NCBI GenBank assembly: GCA_030583605.1
Contig: CP129466.1
Span: 999,001-1,063,000 of the forward strand
DNA: 64,000 bases
Direction: 5' to 3'
From: Gammaproteobacteria bacterium
GTDB lineage: Bacteria > Pseudomonadota > Gammaproteobacteria > Steroidobacterales > GCA-2729495
The notes below the pieces were generated by a model, which did not search any database, was not told the DNA's origin, and worked only from the letters and a program-made list of their open reading frames with translations. The first letter of the stretch is position 1. Each line of letters starts with the position of its first letter. Positions 36,945 to 46,492 of the stretch are shown here, in pieces. The position numbers were made by a program, and so were the translations under genes.

Positions 36945-39269
36945 ATGACCGAGTACTGGCTGATCGGCTCCCTGATGCTCGGCTGCCTCGGGTTTGCCGG
37001 CGTGGCGGCGGTGCTGTGGCTCGCCCTGCGTCGCCAGGTCGGGCAGATGGATGCCCTGCAGCGGCAGGTGCACGAGGTGGCCGAAACGGCCGGGTTCGTT
37101 CGCAGGGTCGACTTTCCACGCGATCCACCGGAGCTTGCGGGCCTCGGCGATACCGTCAATCGGCTGCTCGACGCCCTGCAGACCCGTGACCGCCAGGTGC
37201 GGGACCGCGAGGCGCTGTTTGCCGATCTGGCCAACACGATGCCCGAGGCGATCATCGTGCACCGGGAGCGGATCATCTTCGCCAACAAGGTGGCGGCCGA
37301 ACTGCTCGGGCTCACTCCCGAGCAACTGGTCGGCCGACCCGTGACCGACCTGGTGCGACCCGCGTACCGGGCGATGACGCGCAACGCGATCACGAAGCGG
37401 CTTGCCGGTGAGGTCCTGCCCGATCGCATGGAGGTGCAGCTCGCCAACGGTCACGAGACCGATATGTGGGCCGAGGTGACGGGTGGCATCATCGACTACC
37501 GTGGCCAGCGCGCCGTCCTGAGCATCGCGCGCGACATCAGTTACCGCAAGAACATCGAGAGCACTCTCGGGCGCGGCAAGCAGCAGGCGCAGATCACGCT
37601 CGAGTCCATCGGCGAAGGAGTCATCACCGCCGACACCGAGGGACTCATCGACTACATGAACAGCGCCGCCGAGAAACTGACCGGCGCGCTGCGCGAAACG
37701 GCGATCGGCAAGCGGCTCACCGACATCGTGAACCTCATCGACGAAACCGACCGGCGCGACCTCGGCGACCCGATCCAGCGCTGCCTGACCGATCGGCGCC
37801 GGGTCAACATGGGCCGTCGCGCGATGATGCTCTCCCAGGCCGGTGGCAAGGAGCTTTCGATCGAGCTCACGGCTTCGCCAATCAAGGGTCCGGGCGACGT
37901 GCTCGCCGGCGCCGTCGTGATCATGCACGACGTCTCCGAGATCCGCGGCCTCACCAAGCGCATGAGTTACCAGGCCACGCACGACGCGCTGACCGGGCTC
38001 ATCAACCGGCGCGAGTTCGAGCGCCGGCTCGAGGAGGCCCTGCAATCGGTGCGTGAACAGAACGTGGCGCACGTGCTCTGTTACCTGGATCTCGACCGGT
38101 TCAAGCCCGTAAACGACTCCTGCGGTCATATCGCGGGCGACAGCCTGTTGCGCAGTGTGGCCGCGCTGATCCGGGAAAAGGTCCGCGAATCGGATGCGGT
38201 GGCCCGTCTCGGGGGCGACGAGTTCGGAGTGCTGCTGCTCGGCTGCCCGCTGGAGAAAGCGCGCCAGATCGCCGATGACGTGTGCGCTGCCGTGCGCGAT
38301 TACCGTTTTGCCTGGCAGGACAAGGTGTTCCAGATCGGCGTCAGCATCGGGCTCGTCGAGATCGGCCGCGACAGCACCACGATCGAGGACCTGCTTGCGG
38401 CGGCGGATTCGGCCTGCTACGTCGCCAAGCAGGAAGGGCGCGGCAAGGTGCACGTGTATTCGGCGCGCGACGAAGTGACTGCACGCCAGCGCGGCGAGAT
38501 CTACTGGCTGCGCCAGTTGCAGGCGGCGTTGAAGGAGAATCGTTTCGATCTCCACGTGCAGCCGATTCTCGCGGTGGCCGGCCGTACCGGAGACGGTCCC
38601 GCGCTGGAGGTCTTCCTGCGCCTGACCGACGAGGACGGCAAGCTGGTCCTGCCGCGGCAGTTCATGCAGGCGGCCGAGCGTTATCACCTGATGGGCAGCC
38701 TGGACCGCTGGGTCGTGCGTACCGCGCTCGCCGCCCTCGGCCAGGGCGCCATCCGCCTGCCGGAGAACCGCAGTTGCACCATCAACCTCTCGGCGCAGAC
38801 TCTCGGCGAGGACGATTTCCTCGAGTTTGTGGTCGAGTGCCTCGACCAGAGCCAGGTGTCGCCGCCGCAGATCTGTTTCGAGGTGACCGAAACGGCACTG
38901 CTGGCGGATCTCGAGCGTGCGGAACGATTCGCGAGCGTCCTGCATGGCATGGGCTGCCAGTTCGGGCTGGATGACTTTGGCAGCGGTGTCGGTGCGCTCG
39001 CCAGCCTGCAGGGGCTCGACATCGACTACCTGAAGATCGACGGGGCCTTTACCCGCGACCTGCGCCCGGACAACCTCAATGGCCAGGTGGTCACAGCGAT
39101 CACCAGGCTGGCGAAGACCGTCGGGTTCCGCGTGATCGCGGAGCAGGTCGAAACCCAGGCGGACTTCGACGCGTTGCGCGAGATGGGGGTCGACTACATC
39201 CAAGGCCACTACGTCGACCGGCCACACCGTATCGGTGAGCCGAGCGCGCTGAGCGTGGCGGTGCACTGA
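36945..39269 (+). CDS. PAS-PAS-GGDEF-EAL signalling protein (c-di-GMP turnover)
   Basis: 774 residues: an N-terminal membrane helix (about 5-27), two PAS domains (about 95-205 and 225-330), GGDEF (about 345-515) and EAL (about 525-765). GGDEF is intact at about 423, with an inhibitory I-site RESD five residues before it. In the EAL domain the signature reads EVF, but the metal and catalytic residues are visible: NLSAQ, FEVTE, LDDFG, LKID and AEQVE. It could therefore both make and degrade c-di-GMP. The Shine-Dalgarno is weak; it is divergent from pcm. Confidence 0.9.
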   Translation: MTEYWLIGSLMLGCLGFAGVAAVLWLALRRQVGQMDALQRQVHEVAETAGFVRRVDFPRDPPELAGLGDTVNRLLDALQTRDRQVRDREALFADLANTMPEAIIVHRERIIFANKVAAELLGLTPEQLVGRPVTDLVRPAYRAMTRNAITKRLAGEVLPDRMEVQLANGHETDMWAEVTGGIIDYRGQRAVLSIARDISYRKNIESTLGRGKQQAQITLESIGEGVITADTEGLIDYMNSAAEKLTGALRETAIGKRLTDIVNLIDETDRRDLGDPIQRCLTDRRRVNMGRRAMMLSQAGGKELSIELTASPIKGPGDVLAGAVVIMHDVSEIRGLTKRMSYQATHDALTGLINRREFERRLEEALQSVREQNVAHVLCYLDLDRFKPVNDSCGHIAGDSLLRSVAALIREKVRESDAVARLGGDEFGVLLLGCPLEKARQIADDVCAAVRDYRFAWQDKVFQIGVSIGLVEIGRDSTTIEDLLAAADSACYVAKQEGRGKVHVYSARDEVTARQRGEIYWLRQLQAALKENRFDLHVQPILAVAGRTGDGPALEVFLRLTDEDGKLVLPRQFMQAAERYHLMGSLDRWVVRTALAALGQGAIRLPENRSCTINLSAQTLGEDDFLEFVVECLDQSQVSPPQICFEVTETALLADLERAERFASVLHGMGCQFGLDDFGSGVGALASLQGLDIDYLKIDGAFTRDLRPDNLNGQVVTAITRLAKTVGFRVIAEQVETQADFDALREMGVDYIQGHYVDRPHRIGEPSALSVAVH

Positions 39270-39412
39270 TGCCACGCGCGCTGCCTGGCAGCCGCGCAAT
39301 TTCCTGACTCGCGGGCTACCAATCGCGATCGCCGCGAGGTTCCGGTGGCCGACGACCGGTGCGGCCCTCTATGCTGTCGGTCACGTTCGTGGTCAGGCAG
39401 AGGAGCCGCGGT

Positions 39413-40219
39413 ATGCGACTGAGCGGGCAAACGATCTGGATCACCGGCGCGTCTTCGGGTGTCGGCGAGGGGATGGCCAGGGTATTTCACCGCGAGGGTG
39501 CGGAGCTCATTATCTCGGCGCGACGGCGCGGGGAACTCGAGCGGGTGCGACGGGAATGCAGCGACGGCCCCGGCGGCGTGCATGTGCTTGCGTTCGACGT
39601 GACCGATACCGCGGCGAGGGAGGCGGCTGCCGGCGAGGTGCTGCAGCGCCACCCCCGCCTGGACGTGCTGGTGAACAACGCCGGCATCGGGCAGCGCTCG
39701 GCCCTGAAGGAGACGTCACTCGACGTCGAGCGGCGCATCATGGAAGTCGACTTTTTCGCGCCGGTTGCGCTGGCGAAACTGGTGTTACCCCGAATGATCG
39801 CCCAGCAGGGCGGGCACATCGTGGTCACGTCGTCGGTCGCGGGCAAGCATGCCGTGCCTCACCACAGTGCCTATTGCGCTGCCAAGCACGCCTTGCACGG
39901 CTACTTCGACACCCTTCGGGTCGAGCACCTCGACGACAACATCCACGTGACGCTGCTGGTGATTGCCGGTATCAAGAGCCACGTCTTCCGTCATGCGCTG
40001 ACCGGCGACGGCTCGGAGTACGGCCCGAGCGACTGGGACAGCGCGAACGGCATGCCGGCCGAGGAGTGCGCGAAGCGGGTGGTGGACGGAATCCTCAATG
40101 ACGAGTACGAGATGGTCATCGGCATTGAGGCTGCCCTGCAGGCCATGCGCCTGCGTGAGCAGGATCCGCGGGCGTTCGTGCGGCGGATGGCGGGCATGAC
40201 GAAGTGGATGAAGAAATAG
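39413..40219 (+). CDS. Short-chain dehydrogenase/reductase
   Basis: A 268-residue classical SDR: 'IWITGASSGVGEGMARVF' (TGxxxGxG), 'VLVNNAGIGQRS', catalytic Ser in 'VVTSSVAG' and YCAAKHA. The C-terminal layout recalls DHRS7-like, membrane-associated reductases. AGGAG lies 8 nt upstream. The substrate is unknown. It converges with hppA. Confidence 0.88.
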   Translation: MRLSGQTIWITGASSGVGEGMARVFHREGAELIISARRRGELERVRRECSDGPGGVHVLAFDVTDTAAREAAAGEVLQRHPRLDVLVNNAGIGQRSALKETSLDVERRIMEVDFFAPVALAKLVLPRMIAQQGGHIVVTSSVAGKHAVPHHSAYCAAKHALHGYFDTLRVEHLDDNIHVTLLVIAGIKSHVFRHALTGDGSEYGPSDWDSANGMPAEECAKRVVDGILNDEYEMVIGIEAALQAMRLREQDPRAFVRRMAGMTKWMKK

Positions 40220-40264
40220 CCAGAAAAAGCAGTCGCTGTCCGGCGCTGTCGCTCAGGCCGGCCG

Positions 40265-42310
40265 CTACAGCAGCGGCACGAGCAGCAGCGCCACGATATT
40301 GATGATCTTGATCAGCGGGTTGATGGCAGGTCCGGCGGTGTCCTTGTAGGGGTCGCCGACCGTATCGCCGGTCACCGCGGCCTTGTGGCTGTCCGAGCCC
40401 TTACCGCCGAAGTTGCCTTCCTCGATGTACTTCTTGGCGTTGTCCCACGCGCCGCCACCGGTGCACATGGAGATGGCAACGAACAGGCCCGTGACGATCG
40501 TGCCGATCAGGAGGCCGCCGAGCGCGCGCACGCCGGCGCCTTCGCCCATCGCGACGTTCATCGTGACGGCCAGCACCACGGGCACGAGGATCGGGAGGAG
40601 CGACGGCACGATCATCTCCTTGATCGCGGCCTTTGTCAGGAGATCCACGGCCTTGGAGTAGTCGGGCTTCGCCTTGCCCTCCATGATGCCCTTGATCTCC
40701 CTGAACTGGCGGCGCACCTCGGTGACCACCGAGCCCGCCGCGCGGCCCACGGCTTCCATGGCCATCGCGCCGAAGAGGTAGGGCACGAGGCCGCCGATGA
40801 ACAGCCCGATGATCACGGCGGGATCCGACAGGCTGAATTCCTGCAGCTTGCCCGCCGCCTCGAGGTTGTGGGTGTAGTCGGCGAAGAGCACCAGCGCCGC
40901 GAGGCCCGCCGAGCCGATCGCGTAGCCTTTGGTGACGGCCTTCGTCGTGTTGCCCACCGCGTCGAGCGCGTCCGTGATCGTGCGGACGTTCTTCGGCAGG
41001 CCCGACATCTCGGCGATGCCGCCGCCGTTGTCGGTGATCGGGCCGTAGGCGTCGAGCGCCACGATCATGCCGGTCATCGAGAGCATGGAAGTGGCGGCGA
41101 TCGCGATGCCGTACAGGCCGTCGAGTTCGTAGGCGCCCCAGATGGCGGCGCACACCGCCAGCACCGGGAGCGCGGTCGACTTCATCGAGACCGCGAGGCC
41201 CGCGATGATGTTGGTCGCGTGGCCGGTCTGCGAGGCGCCGGCGACGTAGCGCACCGGGCCGTACTCGGTCGCGGTGTAGTACTCGGTGATCCAGATCAGG
41301 ACACCCGTCAGCACGAGGCCGATGACCGCGCAGCCGAAGAGCGCGCCGGCCTGCTCGCCCATCATGGCGTTCGTGACCGGGTAGAAGGCGATCAGCGCGA
41401 TGACGCCCGACACGACGACGCCGCGGTAGAGCGCGTTCATGATCTTGCCGCCCTCGGAAGCCTTCACGAAGAAGGTGCCGACGATGGAGGCGACGATCGA
41501 TACCGCGCCGAGCACCAGCGGGTAGGCGATGTAGGCGAGGTCGAGCGCGCCGTCGGCCGTCTTGAACAGCAGGCCGCCGAGCAGCATCGTCGCGACGAGC
41601 GTCACGGCGTAGGTCTCGAAGAGGTCGGCCGCCATGCCGGCGCAGTCGCCGACGTTGTCACCGACGTTGTCGGCGATGACCGCCGGGTTGCGCGGGTCGT
41701 CCTCGGGGATGCCGGCCTCGACCTTGCCGACGAGATCCGCGCCCACGTCGGCGCCCTTGGTGAAGATGCCGCCGCCGAGGCGCGCGAAGATCGAAATCAG
41801 CGAGCCGCCGAAGGCGAGGCCGACCAGCGCGTGCAGCGCGTGCTCGTCGCCCACCATGCCGCGCAGCACCGCGAAGTAGCCCGCGACGCCGATCAGGCCG
41901 AGGCCGACCACGAGCATGCCGGTGATGGCACCGCCGCGGAAGGCGATCTGCAGTGCCGGGTTGAGGCCGACGCTCGCGGCCTGTGCGGTTCGCACGTTGG
42001 CGCGCACCGATATATTCATGCCGATGTAGCCGGCAGCGCCGGACAGGACCGCGCCGACGACGAAACCGATGGCCGTGGGCCAGTCGAGGGCGATGCCGAG
42101 CACCACCGCGAGGACCGCGCCGACGATGCCGATCGTCATGTACTGCCGGTTGAGGTAGGCGGCAGCGCCTGCCTGCACGGCGGCAGCGATTTCCTGCATC
42201 CGCGCAGAGCCTGCGGACTGCGCCAGGATCCAGCGCACGGAGAACACTCCGTACAGGATGGCCAGGATGCCGGCGCCGATCGCCAGCCACAGTGCCAGGT
42301 CAGTTGACAT
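40265..42310 (-). CDS. hppA: K+-independent proton-pumping membrane pyrophosphatase
   Basis: 681 residues with about 16 membrane helices. It couples PPi hydrolysis to proton export. The PPi/Mg site is seen in '[20 protein letters not shown]' and '[19 protein letters not shown]'. '[10 protein letters not shown]' has Lys where K+-dependent enzymes have Ala, so this is the K+-independent type. AAGGAG lies 7 nt before the ATG at 42310. The gene follows pfp on the same strand. Confidence 0.95.
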   Translation of the reverse strand: MSTDLALWLAIGAGILAILYGVFSVRWILAQSAGSARMQEIAAAVQAGAAAYLNRQYMTIGIVGAVLAVVLGIALDWPTAIGFVVGAVLSGAAGYIGMNISVRANVRTAQAASVGLNPALQIAFRGGAITGMLVVGLGLIGVAGYFAVLRGMVGDEHALHALVGLAFGGSLISIFARLGGGIFTKGADVGADLVGKVEAGIPEDDPRNPAVIADNVGDNVGDCAGMAADLFETYAVTLVATMLLGGLLFKTADGALDLAYIAYPLVLGAVSIVASIVGTFFVKASEGGKIMNALYRGVVVSGVIALIAFYPVTNAMMGEQAGALFGCAVIGLVLTGVLIWITEYYTATEYGPVRYVAGASQTGHATNIIAGLAVSMKSTALPVLAVCAAIWGAYELDGLYGIAIAATSMLSMTGMIVALDAYGPITDNGGGIAEMSGLPKNVRTITDALDAVGNTTKAVTKGYAIGSAGLAALVLFADYTHNLEAAGKLQEFSLSDPAVIIGLFIGGLVPYLFGAMAMEAVGRAAGSVVTEVRRQFREIKGIMEGKAKPDYSKAVDLLTKAAIKEMIVPSLLPILVPVVLAVTMNVAMGEGAGVRALGGLLIGTIVTGLFVAISMCTGGGAWDNAKKYIEEGNFGGKGSDSHKAAVTGDTVGDPYKDTAGPAINPLIKIINIVALLLVPLL

Positions 42311-42643
42311 CAGTAACTCCTTCAAGAATCAAATCGTGGGCCGCAGGGCCATGGGCCGCAGCATCCGGCCAGTACCAACCCTGACGGACGGTCCGTGTCC
42401 GTGCGGGACTGGATCTCCGACATAGGCTGTATGCAAGGCTTTGGCCGGTGTTCACGGCAAAGCCGGCAGCCCCCTGAGTCTGCCGTGTCCATATTGCGGG
42501 TCGGTCTGCAGTACGCGCCGCGGTTCGCCCCGCGGGCGACGCTGTCCCTGCCTGACGGCCACGCGCCGCTTCTTCGTGAGGGATTCAGCCGCCCCGGCAA
42601 AGGCGCGGCATGATAGCACCGGGGCGAGCGCGGTGGGAGGGCT
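42311..42643. other. pfp-hppA intergenic region
   Basis: 333 bp without a supported gene. It must hold the hppA leader if transcription comes from pfp, or an hppA promoter. The one clear structure is a long hairpin at 42437-42464. Confidence 0.5.
42437..42464. repeat. Hairpin upstream of hppA
   Basis: GGCTTTGGCCG and CGGCAAAGCC form a 10-bp stem with one bulged G and a GTGTTCA loop. On the minus strand no T run follows, so it is more likely an mRNA-stability or regulatory structure between pfp and hppA than an intrinsic terminator. Confidence 0.5.
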
Positions 42644-43900
42644 CTACCTGCGTGGTGGCAGCTTCTTCGGGACCGGGATATTGCTCAAAGTGACGTAATC
42701 CGGCAGGCCGTTGCGATAGGGCGGGTAGGCTTCCCCCTGCACCAGCGGCGTGAGATAACGACGCGCTGGCGCCGTAATACCGAAACCGTCGGGGGTGATG
42801 TAGCGGCGCGGCATCATCTTTTCCTTGTTCGCAACGCGGGCGAGCGGAGCCGAGCCGATGGACCAGCGGTAGGGCCGGTCGGACTGGCGCACGATCACCG
42901 GCATGACGGCGTTCTTGCCTTTCAGGGCGAGTTCGACCGCGGCCTTGCCCACCGCGTAGGCCTGGTCCACGTCGACCTTCGAGGCGATATGCCGCGCCGA
43001 GCGCTGCAGATAGTCGGCAATCGCGTAGTGGTATTTCAGTTTCAGCTCGGAGCGGACGAGGTCGGCGACCACGGCGGCGACCCCGCCGAGCTGCTTGTGG
43101 CCGAACGCGTCCGTGGTGCCCGCGTCGGCGAGGAACTGGCCGTCGGGATTGCGCACGCCCTCGCTGACGACCACCACGCAGTACTCGTAGCGTGCGACGC
43201 AGTCGCTGACTTTCTTCAGGAAGGCAGCGCGGTCGAAGGCGACCTCCGGGAACAGGATGATGTGCGGCGGGTCCCCTGGCTTCTCGCCGGCGAGGCCCGC
43301 TGCCGCTGCAATCCAGCCGGCATGACGCCCCATGACCTCCAGGATGAAGACCCTGGTCGAGGTCTTCGCCATGGAGGCCACGTCGAGCGCGGCCTCGCGG
43401 GTCGAGACCGCCACGTACTTGGCCACCGAACCGAAGCCGGGGCAGGTATCGGTAATGGGCAGATCGTTGTCCACCGTCTTCGGGACGTGGATCGCGGTGA
43501 TCGGGTAACCGAGCTTCGCGCCCAGCTGTGACACCTTCAGGCAGGTGTCGGCCGAATCGCCGCCGCCGTTGTAGAAGAAATAGCCGATGTCGTGGGCGCG
43601 GAACACCTCGATCAGCCGTTCGTATTCCGCCCGGTTCTGCTCCAGGCCCTTGAGCTTGTAGCGCGCAGAGCCGAAGGCGCCCCCCGGGGTGTGGCGCAGG
43701 GCCGCGATCGCTTTGGCGCTTTCCCGGCTGGTGTCGATCATTTCCTCGTCGAGCGCGCCGAGGATGCCGTTGCGCCCGGCGTAGACCTTGCCGATCCTGC
43801 CCTTGTGGCGCCGGGCGGTCTCGATGACGCCACAGGCGCTGGCGTTGATGACGGCGGTGACGCCGCCGGACTGGGCGTAGAAGGCGTTCTGCTTCGACAT
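42644..43900 (-). CDS. pfp: Pyrophosphate-dependent 6-phosphofructokinase
   Basis: 418 residues. The phosphoryl-donor loop reads NGGGDSADT, with Asp at the position where ATP enzymes have Gly (GGDGS), and 'HVPKTVDNDLPITD' has the Lys of PPi-using enzymes (ATP type: PGTIDND). 'MGRHAGW' follows. The reaction is reversible, so it can serve glycolysis or gluconeogenesis and produce PPi for HppA. The frame opens at 44083; MSKQNAFYAQSGG at 43900 matches the family start. It is divergent from adk and upstream of hppA. Confidence 0.93.
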   Translation of the reverse strand: MSKQNAFYAQSGGVTAVINASACGVIETARRHKGRIGKVYAGRNGILGALDEEMIDTSRESAKAIAALRHTPGGAFGSARYKLKGLEQNRAEYERLIEVFRAHDIGYFFYNGGGDSADTCLKVSQLGAKLGYPITAIHVPKTVDNDLPITDTCPGFGSVAKYVAVSTREAALDVASMAKTSTRVFILEVMGRHAGWIAAAAGLAGEKPGDPPHIILFPEVAFDRAAFLKKVSDCVARYEYCVVVVSEGVRNPDGQFLADAGTTDAFGHKQLGGVAAVVADLVRSELKLKYHYAIADYLQRSARHIASKVDVDQAYAVGKAAVELALKGKNAVMPVIVRQSDRPYRWSIGSAPLARVANKEKMMPRRYITPDGFGITAPARRYLTPLVQGEAYPPYRNGLPDYVTLSNIPVPKKLPPRR

Positions 43901-44137
43901 GACCGCGAGGTTCCGCTGGAAATTGCAGCGTCGAACATAGCACAGGCGCCGTGGCGGCACAGGCCGGGCGGGTCGCCGTGTTTTCCGCCCGGCGGACGGG
44001 CATGCAGTCGCCGGCCCGGGACCGCGATCGACCCGGTGGCCCACGAATCCGCTGATGAGCCGCGCGATGACCGTTTGACGCACCCGGGCCGAGCTTGTAG
44101 GTTCAGCGCCGCTGAGGCGATTGTCGAAGGGGTCGTG

Positions 44138-44791
44138 ATGCGAATTGTATTCCTCGGGGCACCGGGCTCCGGCAAAGGCACCCAGGCGCAGCGCCTGACC
44201 GCCGAGTTCTCCATGGTGCAGCTATCCAGCGGCGACCTGCTGCGCGAGGCGGTCAGGGCGGGCACGTCGCTCGGACTCAAGGCGAAGGCGAAGATGGATG
44301 CCGGCGAGCTCGTCTCCGACGACATCGTGATCGAGCTGATTCGCCAGCGACTCGGCGCGCCGGATACGCGCGCAGGGTTCATCCTCGACGGATTTCCGCG
44401 CAACGTGGCGCAGGCGCAGGCGCTCGAGCCGGTGCTCGCCGCTGCCGGGCAGGCGCTCGATGCCGTCGTGCTGCTCAACGTCGATCCGGACATCCTGATG
44501 AAGCGACTGACGGGACGGCGTACCTGCTCGTTGACCGGCAAGCTGCTCAATATCCATTTTTCGCCGCAGGCCGAGCTCGATGCCTGCCTCGATGCGGGCG
44601 GGGAACTCCTGCAGCGCGCCGACGACAACGAGCAAACCATCGGCAACCGCCTGCGGGTATTTCGCGAGCAGACCGAGCCGCTCGTGCAGCACTACCAGCG
44701 GGCGGGCCAGCTGCGCGTCGTCGACGCGGAGGGCAGCTCCGACGCGGTCTACGAGCGGATCGTCGGGGCGCTCGGCCTGCGACGTTCCTAG
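44138..44791 (+). CDS. adk: Adenylate kinase (long form, half-degenerate zinc lid)
   Basis: 217 residues. P-loop GAPGSGKGTQ, 'LSSGDLLREAV', 'FILDGFPRN' and 'QRADDNEQTIGNRLR' are all present. It equilibrates ATP, ADP and AMP. The lid has 'RRTCSLTGK' and 'ACLDAGGEL': the first and third cysteines of a zinc lid remain while the second and fourth positions are Thr and Ala. AGGGG precedes the ATG; a GTG one codon earlier is possible. It is divergent from pfp. Confidence 0.94.
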   Translation: MRIVFLGAPGSGKGTQAQRLTAEFSMVQLSSGDLLREAVRAGTSLGLKAKAKMDAGELVSDDIVIELIRQRLGAPDTRAGFILDGFPRNVAQAQALEPVLAAAGQALDAVVLLNVDPDILMKRLTGRRTCSLTGKLLNIHFSPQAELDACLDAGGELLQRADDNEQTIGNRLRVFREQTEPLVQHYQRAGQLRVVDAEGSSDAVYERIVGALGLRRS

Positions 44792-44833
44792 TGTTGGCGG
44801 AATCGGCCGCGTTCGTCGCAGATCGCGCGGCGT

Positions 44834-45943
44834 CTACAGCGCGCCAAGCAAGGTGTCGCCGATCACGGCGCGGCGCCAGCCACGCAGCGGCCGCATCTCG
44901 CGCGAGCCACGCAGCAGCAGGGTCAGTTCGGCGCGCGTCGCGAGGATTTCCGGCGCGATGCCGAGGTCGGCAGCCACCTTCTGCACCAGGCCCGCGAGCT
45001 GTTTCAGGCGGCTGCCGTCGGGGGCCGTCGGGCGTGACCATTGCTTCGGATCGATGGCGCCGCTCGCGAGGTCATCGTCGGCGCGGCGCAGTTCGGCGAG
45101 GACGGCCGGGCCGGAGTTGCGCACGGCGCCCGCGGGCAGCACGTCGAGGCGCTCGATGCCGGCCACATCTCGCGGGTTGGTGCTGGCGAGGGCGAGCAAT
45201 GCCTGATCGCTCAGGATCCATTGCCTGGGCCGGTCGGCGCTGTCGGCGCGACGTTCGCGCCACGCGGCCAGGCGGCGCACGCGGGCCTGCACGGCGGCCG
45301 GCTGATACTCGACGCCGGTGAGCCGTTCCCAGGCGCGTTCCGGGTACACGCCGTAAAGGGCCGGGTCGAGCAGGGCGGCGCAGTCTTCCTGTACCCAGCG
45401 GATGCGATCGAGGGTCGCGAGGCGCTCGCGCAGCCTGTGACCGAGTTCCAGCAGGAAGGCGACGTCGTCGCCGGCATAATCGACCTGGGCCGCCGTGAGC
45501 GGCCGTCGCGACCAGTCGGTGCGGGTCTGCGTCTTCTCCAGGTGAACGCCGAGTTCGGCAGCCACGAGGGCGGCATAACCCGCCTGCGGTGGGTGGCCGA
45601 GGAGCGCTGCGGCGATCTGGGTGTCGAACAGCGGTCCAGGCAGACCGCCGAATCGCAGCGCGAGAACCTCCAGGTCCTGTTTCGCCGCGTGGATGGTCTT
45701 CAGCGAACCGGTTGCGGCAAGCGCGTCCCAGAGCCGCCGGGTGTCGAGCCCGGCAAGCATGTCGATGCAGAGCATCTTGCCGGAGGCGGCGACCTGCAGG
45801 AGGCACAACTGCGGCCGGTAGGTGTTGGTGCGGGCGAACTCGGTGTCGAGCGCGATCTCGCCTTGTCCGGCGATGGCCGCGCAGCTCGCATCGAGTTCGG
45901 CCTGGCGATCGATGAGTCGCGCGGGGTTGCGAGGGGTTGGCAT
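44834..45943 (-). CDS. rnd: Ribonuclease D
   Basis: 369 residues. A 3'-5' exoribonuclease of tRNA and stable-RNA 3' ends. DEDDy motifs: 'ALDTEFARTNTYRPQLCLL', 'HAAKQDLEVL' and 'DYAGDDVAFLLEL', followed by an HRDC domain ('LSDQALLALASTNPRDVAGI'). The frame stays open to 46381 under the opposite-strand gene; MPTPRNPARLIDR at 45943 is the plausible start. It is divergent from the membrane protein gene at 45965. Confidence 0.92.
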   Translation of the reverse strand: MPTPRNPARLIDRQAELDASCAAIAGQGEIALDTEFARTNTYRPQLCLLQVAASGKMLCIDMLAGLDTRRLWDALAATGSLKTIHAAKQDLEVLALRFGGLPGPLFDTQIAAALLGHPPQAGYAALVAAELGVHLEKTQTRTDWSRRPLTAAQVDYAGDDVAFLLELGHRLRERLATLDRIRWVQEDCAALLDPALYGVYPERAWERLTGVEYQPAAVQARVRRLAAWRERRADSADRPRQWILSDQALLALASTNPRDVAGIERLDVLPAGAVRNSGPAVLAELRRADDDLASGAIDPKQWSRPTAPDGSRLKQLAGLVQKVAADLGIAPEILATRAELTLLLRGSREMRPLRGWRRAVIGDTLLGAL

Positions 45944-45964
45944 GGGTGGCGAGTGTAGAGGAAT

Positions 45965-46492
45965 ATGTCGGCCATGCTCGCGTTGATCGAGGTCTTCTTC
46001 CATATTCTGACTCGCCGTCGTGGCCCGGAAGATCTGCCCGATTCGCAGTTTCTGCTCAGCATCGCGCTGGGGGCGTATGTGATGGCGCAGGCGCCGGTGG
46101 CCGCACTGCTGTATGGCTGGTCCGGCGCGGCGCTGCTGGCGATCATGCTCGACACGGCGCTGCTGGCGCTTTGTTTCTGGCTGCTGCTCAGCTTCACGCG
46201 GCATCTGGGCCGTTACCGCCGTACCCTCACGGCGCTGCTGGGAACCGGTGCCTTGCTCGCGTTGCCGCAGGCGCCGCTCGTATTTTTCTCGAAACTGGCT
46301 GCGGCATCGGGGCAGGCGCCGATCGGGGCGACCGTGGGCCTGCTCGCGCTGCTGTTCTGGTCCATCATGGTGCAGGCGCACATCGCATCGCGGGCGCTGT
46401 CGAGTAATTTCGGCATCGGCCTTGCGGTTGCGCTCGCGTATTTCCTCCTCAGTTACCAGGTGTCCGGGCAGTTTTCCCCGGCGGCAGGCTGA
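45965..46492 (+). CDS. Small integral membrane protein, function unknown
   Basis: 175 residues with five hydrophobic segments (about 27-47, 50-72, 85-105, 118-135 and 145-165) and few charged residues. Its last base overlaps the ATG of mpl (TGATG), so it is translationally coupled to it. The context suggests an envelope role, but I do not recognise the family. Confidence 0.75.
   Translation: MSAMLALIEVFFHILTRRRGPEDLPDSQFLLSIALGAYVMAQAPVAALLYGWSGAALLAIMLDTALLALCFWLLLSFTRHLGRYRRTLTALLGTGALLALPQAPLVFFSKLAAASGQAPIGATVGLLALLFWSIMVQAHIASRALSSNFGIGLAVALAYFLLSYQVSGQFSPAAG

Noticed and set aside
36861..39299. 812-codon open frame opposite the GGDEF-EAL gene
   Set aside because: Composition (His, Arg, Asp, Leu-rich) is that of an antisense shadow; no recognisable motif or ribosome binding site.
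40385..42307. 640-codon open frame opposite hppA
   Set aside because: Very high Arg/Asp/His content with low complexity; explained by codon bias of hppA.
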